DNA of 64,000 nucleotides from Pseudoramibacter porci (GTDB lineage Bacteria > Bacillota > Clostridia > Eubacteriales > Eubacteriaceae). The notes beneath the pieces are model-generated. The model ran no database searches. It was not told the origin of the DNA and was given only the letters and a program-made list of their open reading frames with translations. A program made the translations under genes and the position numbers. This document shows positions 60,987-64,000 of this stretch, one piece after another. The stretch lies in the NCBI RefSeq assembly GCF_009696145.1, contig NZ_VUMO01000006.1:1-64000 (forward strand). Direction: 5' to 3'. Each line of letters begins with the position of its first letter. Position 1 is the stretch's first letter.

Positions 60987-61655
60987 ATGCGAATATTATT
61001 TATAGAAGATGAAACAAAAATAACAGATGCATTAAAAGAATTGTGCCGAATCCAAAGTATAGATTGTGATGTTGCAAATGATGGCGAAGAAGGATTACTT
61101 TTTGCATTAAATCCGATATATGATGTTGTTGTTTTAGATATTATGTTGCCGGGGAAAAATGGTTTGGAAATTTTAAAAGAAGTGCGAGATCACGATATTA
61201 CAACACCCATTTTACTCTTGACCGCGAAAGGAACTGTTGACGATAAGGTAAAAGGACTTGATTTGGGTGCAGACGATTATTTGGTTAAGCCTTTTTCAGC
61301 AAAAGAACTTTTTGCGAGAATTCGCGCATTAAGCCGAAGACCGGATAATGAAATTAAAGGGGAATGTATCGATTTTGAAGATGTCTCTTTTAATACAAAG
61401 AAGAATACATTGATAACGAAATCCGATGAATATAAATTGTCAGTAAAAGAATCAAAAATATTGGAAATGCTTATCAAACGTCCCAATCAGGTTTTTACGA
61501 GAGAACAAATATTAGATCGTGTCTGGGGATTTGATAAAGAGGTTAATGAAAACAATATTGAGATCTATGTCCATAATTTAAGAAAAAAATTAGCCGATAC
61601 AGATGTAAAGATTGATACCATCCGAGGTGTTGGATATACAATGGGCAAACGTTAA
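60987..61655 (+). CDS. OmpR/PhoB-type response regulator
   Basis: A 222-aa regulator. Receiver domain with acceptor D51 (VVVLDIMLPG), KPF near 100, then a winged-helix DNA-binding domain (about 125-222) ending DTIRGVGYTMGKR. TTTGAGGTG supports ATG 60987; the GTG at 60978 overlaps the SD. The sensor kinase gene follows after 21 bases. The signal is unknown. Confidence 0.93.
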   Translation: MRILFIEDETKITDALKELCRIQSIDCDVANDGEEGLLFALNPIYDVVVLDIMLPGKNGLEILKEVRDHDITTPILLLTAKGTVDDKVKGLDLGADDYLVKPFSAKELFARIRALSRRPDNEIKGECIDFEDVSFNTKKNTLITKSDEYKLSVKESKILEMLIKRPNQVFTREQILDRVWGFDKEVNENNIEIYVHNLRKKLADTDVKIDTIRGVGYTMGKR

Positions 61656-61676
61656 TAAAGACCGTGGGAGACGTCA

Positions 61677-62918
61677 ATGTTTAGAGAAATTAAAAAGCAG
61701 ATCACGCTTTTTAATATATTAATATTAATTGCCTTTTTGGTTTTTTTTATTGCACTTCTTATGTTTATGTGGCGATGGACATACGTGAATTTCAGTGAGC
61801 GTTTTTTAGTTCAGACAACTCAAAATATTATCGATAGTGAAAAATATGAGACGAGAAAAAACACGAATTATAATGGTCACGCCAGTAACTATGAATTTAT
61901 TTTATGGGATGCCGATCACCATACCGAGCATATGAAGGTATTTAATGATTCGCTGATTCTCAGGGGACATGAATTGCTTCAAGATACGAAGTTTAATCAA
62001 ACATTTCGTACCTTCGAAACGAATCATATCACTTATCGCGTTTATTCAAAACGTTTTAAAAAAGATAATGAGGTAAAAACGTTACAAGTTTTCCAGCAGA
62101 TCAGTAATGAACAAAATTTTACAAAAACAGTATTTATTATTTTATTGTTTTTTGGGTCAGCAGGGATTCTAATATTGATTCCAATTAGTTATTTTTTAGC
62201 TGGGAAATCACTTCAACCTGTCAAAGAATCTTACGAAAATCAGAAAAAGTTTATTGCTGACGCTTCTCATGAATTGCGCACACCCTTAACAGTCATTCAA
62301 ACGAATGTTGAAGTGTTACGGATGAAAGAGGATGAAATATTATCAGAAAATATCCATTGGCTTAACAATATTTCATCTGAAAGTGAGACCATGTCAAAAC
62401 TGATTGCGAACTTGTTAACCATCGCACAAGCAGATAATAATCGACTTGTATTTAATAAAAAAGTGTTTGATTTGAGTGCTTTGTGCGCAGAAGTTTATGA
62501 TTTAATGTTTGATTTTGCAAATCAGCAGGAAATTACTTTAAGGAGCGATATTCAACAAGATATTGAATACAAAGGCGATGAAGATAAACTTAAACAAGCT
62601 ATCCGAATTTTAGTGGATAATGCCATCAAATATACGATTGCACCAGGGACTGTGACAATCAGATTGACAGCGTCTATGCGTTCCATTCAAATTGCAGTAA
62701 TAGATACTGGCATTGGCTTGTCAAGCGAAGATAAGAAGAAAATTTTTGAACGTTTTTACCGCGTCGACGATGCCCGACATCGCGAGCAAGGCGGTTTTGG
62801 TTTGGGATTAAATATTTGCAATTTAATTGTCAAGCAGCACGGCGGGAAAATAACGATAGATTCTGAATTAGGGAAGGGAAGTACATTTACAATTACGCTT
62901 CCAAAATATTCATTATAA
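61677..62918 (+). CDS. Membrane sensor histidine kinase
   Basis: A 413-aa kinase partner of the regulator. Two membrane helices (about 12-32 and 152-175) flank an extracytoplasmic sensor domain of about 120 residues. HisKA box with H198 in ASHELRTPLTV, HATPase N box DNAIKYT, G boxes DTGIGL and GFGLGL. No HAMP domain is clear. No sensor-domain family is recognised. Confidence 0.92.
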   Translation: MFREIKKQITLFNILILIAFLVFFIALLMFMWRWTYVNFSERFLVQTTQNIIDSEKYETRKNTNYNGHASNYEFILWDADHHTEHMKVFNDSLILRGHELLQDTKFNQTFRTFETNHITYRVYSKRFKKDNEVKTLQVFQQISNEQNFTKTVFIILLFFGSAGILILIPISYFLAGKSLQPVKESYENQKKFIADASHELRTPLTVIQTNVEVLRMKEDEILSENIHWLNNISSESETMSKLIANLLTIAQADNNRLVFNKKVFDLSALCAEVYDLMFDFANQQEITLRSDIQQDIEYKGDEDKLKQAIRILVDNAIKYTIAPGTVTIRLTASMRSIQIAVIDTGIGLSSEDKKKIFERFYRVDDARHREQGGFGLGLNICNLIVKQHGGKITIDSELGKGSTFTITLPKYSL

Positions 62919-62947
62919 CGAATGATAGAAAGGCTGTTTTATTCATT

Positions 62948-63415
62948 ATGCTAAATGTTGTTCTTTACGAACCAGAAATTCCGCAGAATACAGGTAATAT
63001 TGCGAGAACCTGCGCTCTGACAGAAACAAGACTACATCTGATCGAGCCACTGGGTTTTTCAATTAGTGATAAAGCCGTTAAAAGAGCGGGCTTAGATTAT
63101 TGGAATTTGGTTGATATTTCAGTTTATATTGATTTTGAATCGTTTCTGGAAAAGAATAATTACCCGCAACCATATATTTTAACGACCCACGCGACAAAAA
63201 ATTATGCAGAGATCAAATTTAAAGATAATGATTTTCTCATGTTCGGAAGGGAAACAGCTGGATTACCGGAAGTAATTCATAAGCGTTTTTCTGACAGAAG
63301 GTTTAGAATTCCAATGAGGGATCATCCTGAAGCAAGATCATTGAATCTGGCTAATTCTGTAAATATCGTTTTGTACGAAGCGCTACGGCAAAATCAATTT
63401 TTTAATTTGATTTAA
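62948..63415 (+). CDS. trmL: tRNA (cytidine/uridine-34 2'-O)-methyltransferase TrmL
   Basis: A 155-aa SPOUT methyltransferase that modifies the wobble ribose of tRNA-Leu. LNVVLYEPEIPQNTGNIARTCALT at the start, FGRETAGLPEVI, and IPMRDHPEARSLNLANSVNIVLYEALRQ (the knotted SAM site) fit TrmL throughout. A strong terminator follows. Confidence 0.94.
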   Translation: MLNVVLYEPEIPQNTGNIARTCALTETRLHLIEPLGFSISDKAVKRAGLDYWNLVDISVYIDFESFLEKNNYPQPYILTTHATKNYAEIKFKDNDFLMFGRETAGLPEVIHKRFSDRRFRIPMRDHPEARSLNLANSVNIVLYEALRQNQFFNLI

Positions 63416-63417
63416 GC

Positions 63418-63458
63418 AAAAAGCTGTTATTGTGATATTTTGCAATAACAGCTTTTTT
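63418..63458. terminator. Terminator between trmL and the converging small gene
   Basis: AAAAGCTGTTATTG/CAATAACAGCTTTT stem, 10-base loop, six Ts; A and T feet allow use from both sides. Confidence 0.88.
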
Positions 63459-63475
63459 CAATATGTATTTAATAA

Positions 63476-63709
63476 CTAGTCTACATCAAAAGGAATTGCT
63501 TCAAAAACGTCTTCCATATCTTTTCGATCCGCGTAATATATTTTTTTAATTAATGGATTGATAATTAAGTTAATGTACTTAGCATCTGGAGTAGTGGGTT
63601 CTGGCTTGGCAGCATAAAGAATATAAATCATTTCATTTCTTGTGGTGTAGCGGACATCTTTAAATAATGTATTGAGTATTTTTTTCTCTTCTTTGGATAA
63701 ATTTAACAT
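63476..63709 (-). CDS. Small conserved-looking protein, function unknown
   Basis: A 77-aa protein starting MLNLSKEEKKILNTLFKDVRYTTRNEMIYILYAAKP, with a helical first half and a FEAIPFDVD end. No domain is recognised. It lies between two converging or co-directional units, with TTTCCAATATG-like upstream and no strong SD, so its expression is uncertain. Confidence 0.55.
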   Translation of the reverse strand: MLNLSKEEKKILNTLFKDVRYTTRNEMIYILYAAKPEPTTPDAKYINLIINPLIKKIYYADRKDMEDVFEAIPFDVD

Positions 63710-63780
63710 ATTGGAAAAATCTCCGAATTTTTATTTTTATAATAATATTTTTTTATCATGCAGGCAAGCTAATAATTTAT

Positions 63781-64000
63781 TTAAATTCTATCTAATTTTA
63801 TTGCTAAATCTTCCCATTGTTCAGTGAGTTCTGATATTTTTTCTTTTAATTGGGAATAGTCAGCAATTTTTTGATCGGCAGTTTCTTGATTATTATAGAA
63901 TTGAGGCTGATTCATTTCTAATTCAATTTGTTTGATTTGTTCGGATAAAATATCAATTTGATTTTCAAGTTTTTGTAGTTCTTTTTTCTGATTTCTAATT
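63781..64000 (-). CDS. ABC-F family ATPase, C-terminal coiled-coil (partial)
   Basis: The last 73 codons on the minus strand, reading KKELQKLENQIDILSEQIKQIELEM..., a Gln-Glu-rich antiparallel coiled coil, and ending WEDLAIKLDRI. This is the C-terminal domain of Uup/YkpA-type ABC-F translation factors. The ATPase domains lie beyond the window, so the assignment rests on the coiled coil alone. Confidence 0.65.
   Translation of the reverse strand, partial: IRNQKKELQKLENQIDILSEQIKQIELEMNQPQFYNNQETADQKIADYSQLKEKISELTEQWEDLAIKLDRI

Overview
This window is a chromosome segment of a low-GC Gram-positive anaerobe, most likely of class Clostridia (Eubacteriaceae-like; the exact genus is a guess). The reasons are AT-rich sequence with strong GGAGG ribosome binding sites, frequent TTG and GTG starts, a T-box leader on pheST, ribosomal-protein leaders, Prp with an extended L27, phosphate acetyltransferase plus pyruvate phosphate dikinase, a two-subunit class I fumarase, and an AgcS symporter. 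Most of the window is conserved housekeeping sequence in short operons separated by clear intrinsic terminators.

Layout. 1-14.6 kb (mostly +): secG, rarA, an M16C metallopeptidase, a D,D-carboxypeptidase, a U32 protein, mutS2, a cysteine-free Fur-family regulator, a cyclophilin, ornithine carbamoyltransferase and a phosphohexomutase. 14.6-17.65 kb (-): degV, proA, a 53-aa membrane miniprotein and a YjbQ-like protein. 17.7-25.2 kb (+): tRNA-Pro, an anchored exported protein, the leader-controlled infC-rpmI-rplT operon (infC appears to start at AUA or AUU), a SpoU methyltransferase, T-box-pheS-pheT and a DprA-like gene. 25.26-25.96 kb: an IS200-type element whose transposase has one in-frame TGA. 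26-33.7 kb: pta (-), a coiled-coil peptidoglycan hydrolase, then HAD, PAP2, a DUF551-like protein and a nuclease-XPD helicase fusion as a tight cluster, and AgcS. 33.8-39.3 kb: rplU-prp-rpmA, obg, yhbY, nadD, yqeK, rsfS, ychF. Then proC (-), tRNA-Ser and tRNA-Ala, and a roughly 0.65 kb scar-like gap.

41.1-52.3 kb (+): an HD protein, rpmE, prmC, efp, a zinc-ribbon protein, Asp23, nusB, a TsaD paralogue, xseA, xseB, a prenyl synthase, a cysteine-poor ArsD-like protein, fumarase alpha and beta, a PLP aminotransferase and a LacI regulator. 52.4-52.8 kb holds five tRNAs (Gly, Arg, His, Gln, Lys) behind a consensus promoter. Directly after them (52.98-55.4 kb) lies a small prophage remnant: an N-truncated phage minor capsid protein fused to a C-terminal toxin-like (Ntox50-like) domain, a one-base-overlapping small gene that could be its immunity protein, then a phage lipoprotein and two small phage-type ORFs. 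55.7-63.5 kb: an amino-acid ABC permease and ATPase, a PHP phosphatase, ppdK, a two-component system and trmL. The right edge (-) has a small unknown gene and the 3' end of an ABC-F gene.

The most notable locus is the phage capsid-toxin fusion with its putative immunity gene. The base composition of that ORF changes sharply at the point where the capsid part ends. Other points of interest are the non-AUG infC start, the nonsense-interrupted IS200 with identical terminal hairpins and a sequestered ribosome binding site, and several family members that lack their signature metal or catalytic residues (Fur-like, ArsD-like, YjbQ-like). All family assignments come from reading the sequence; no database search was run.
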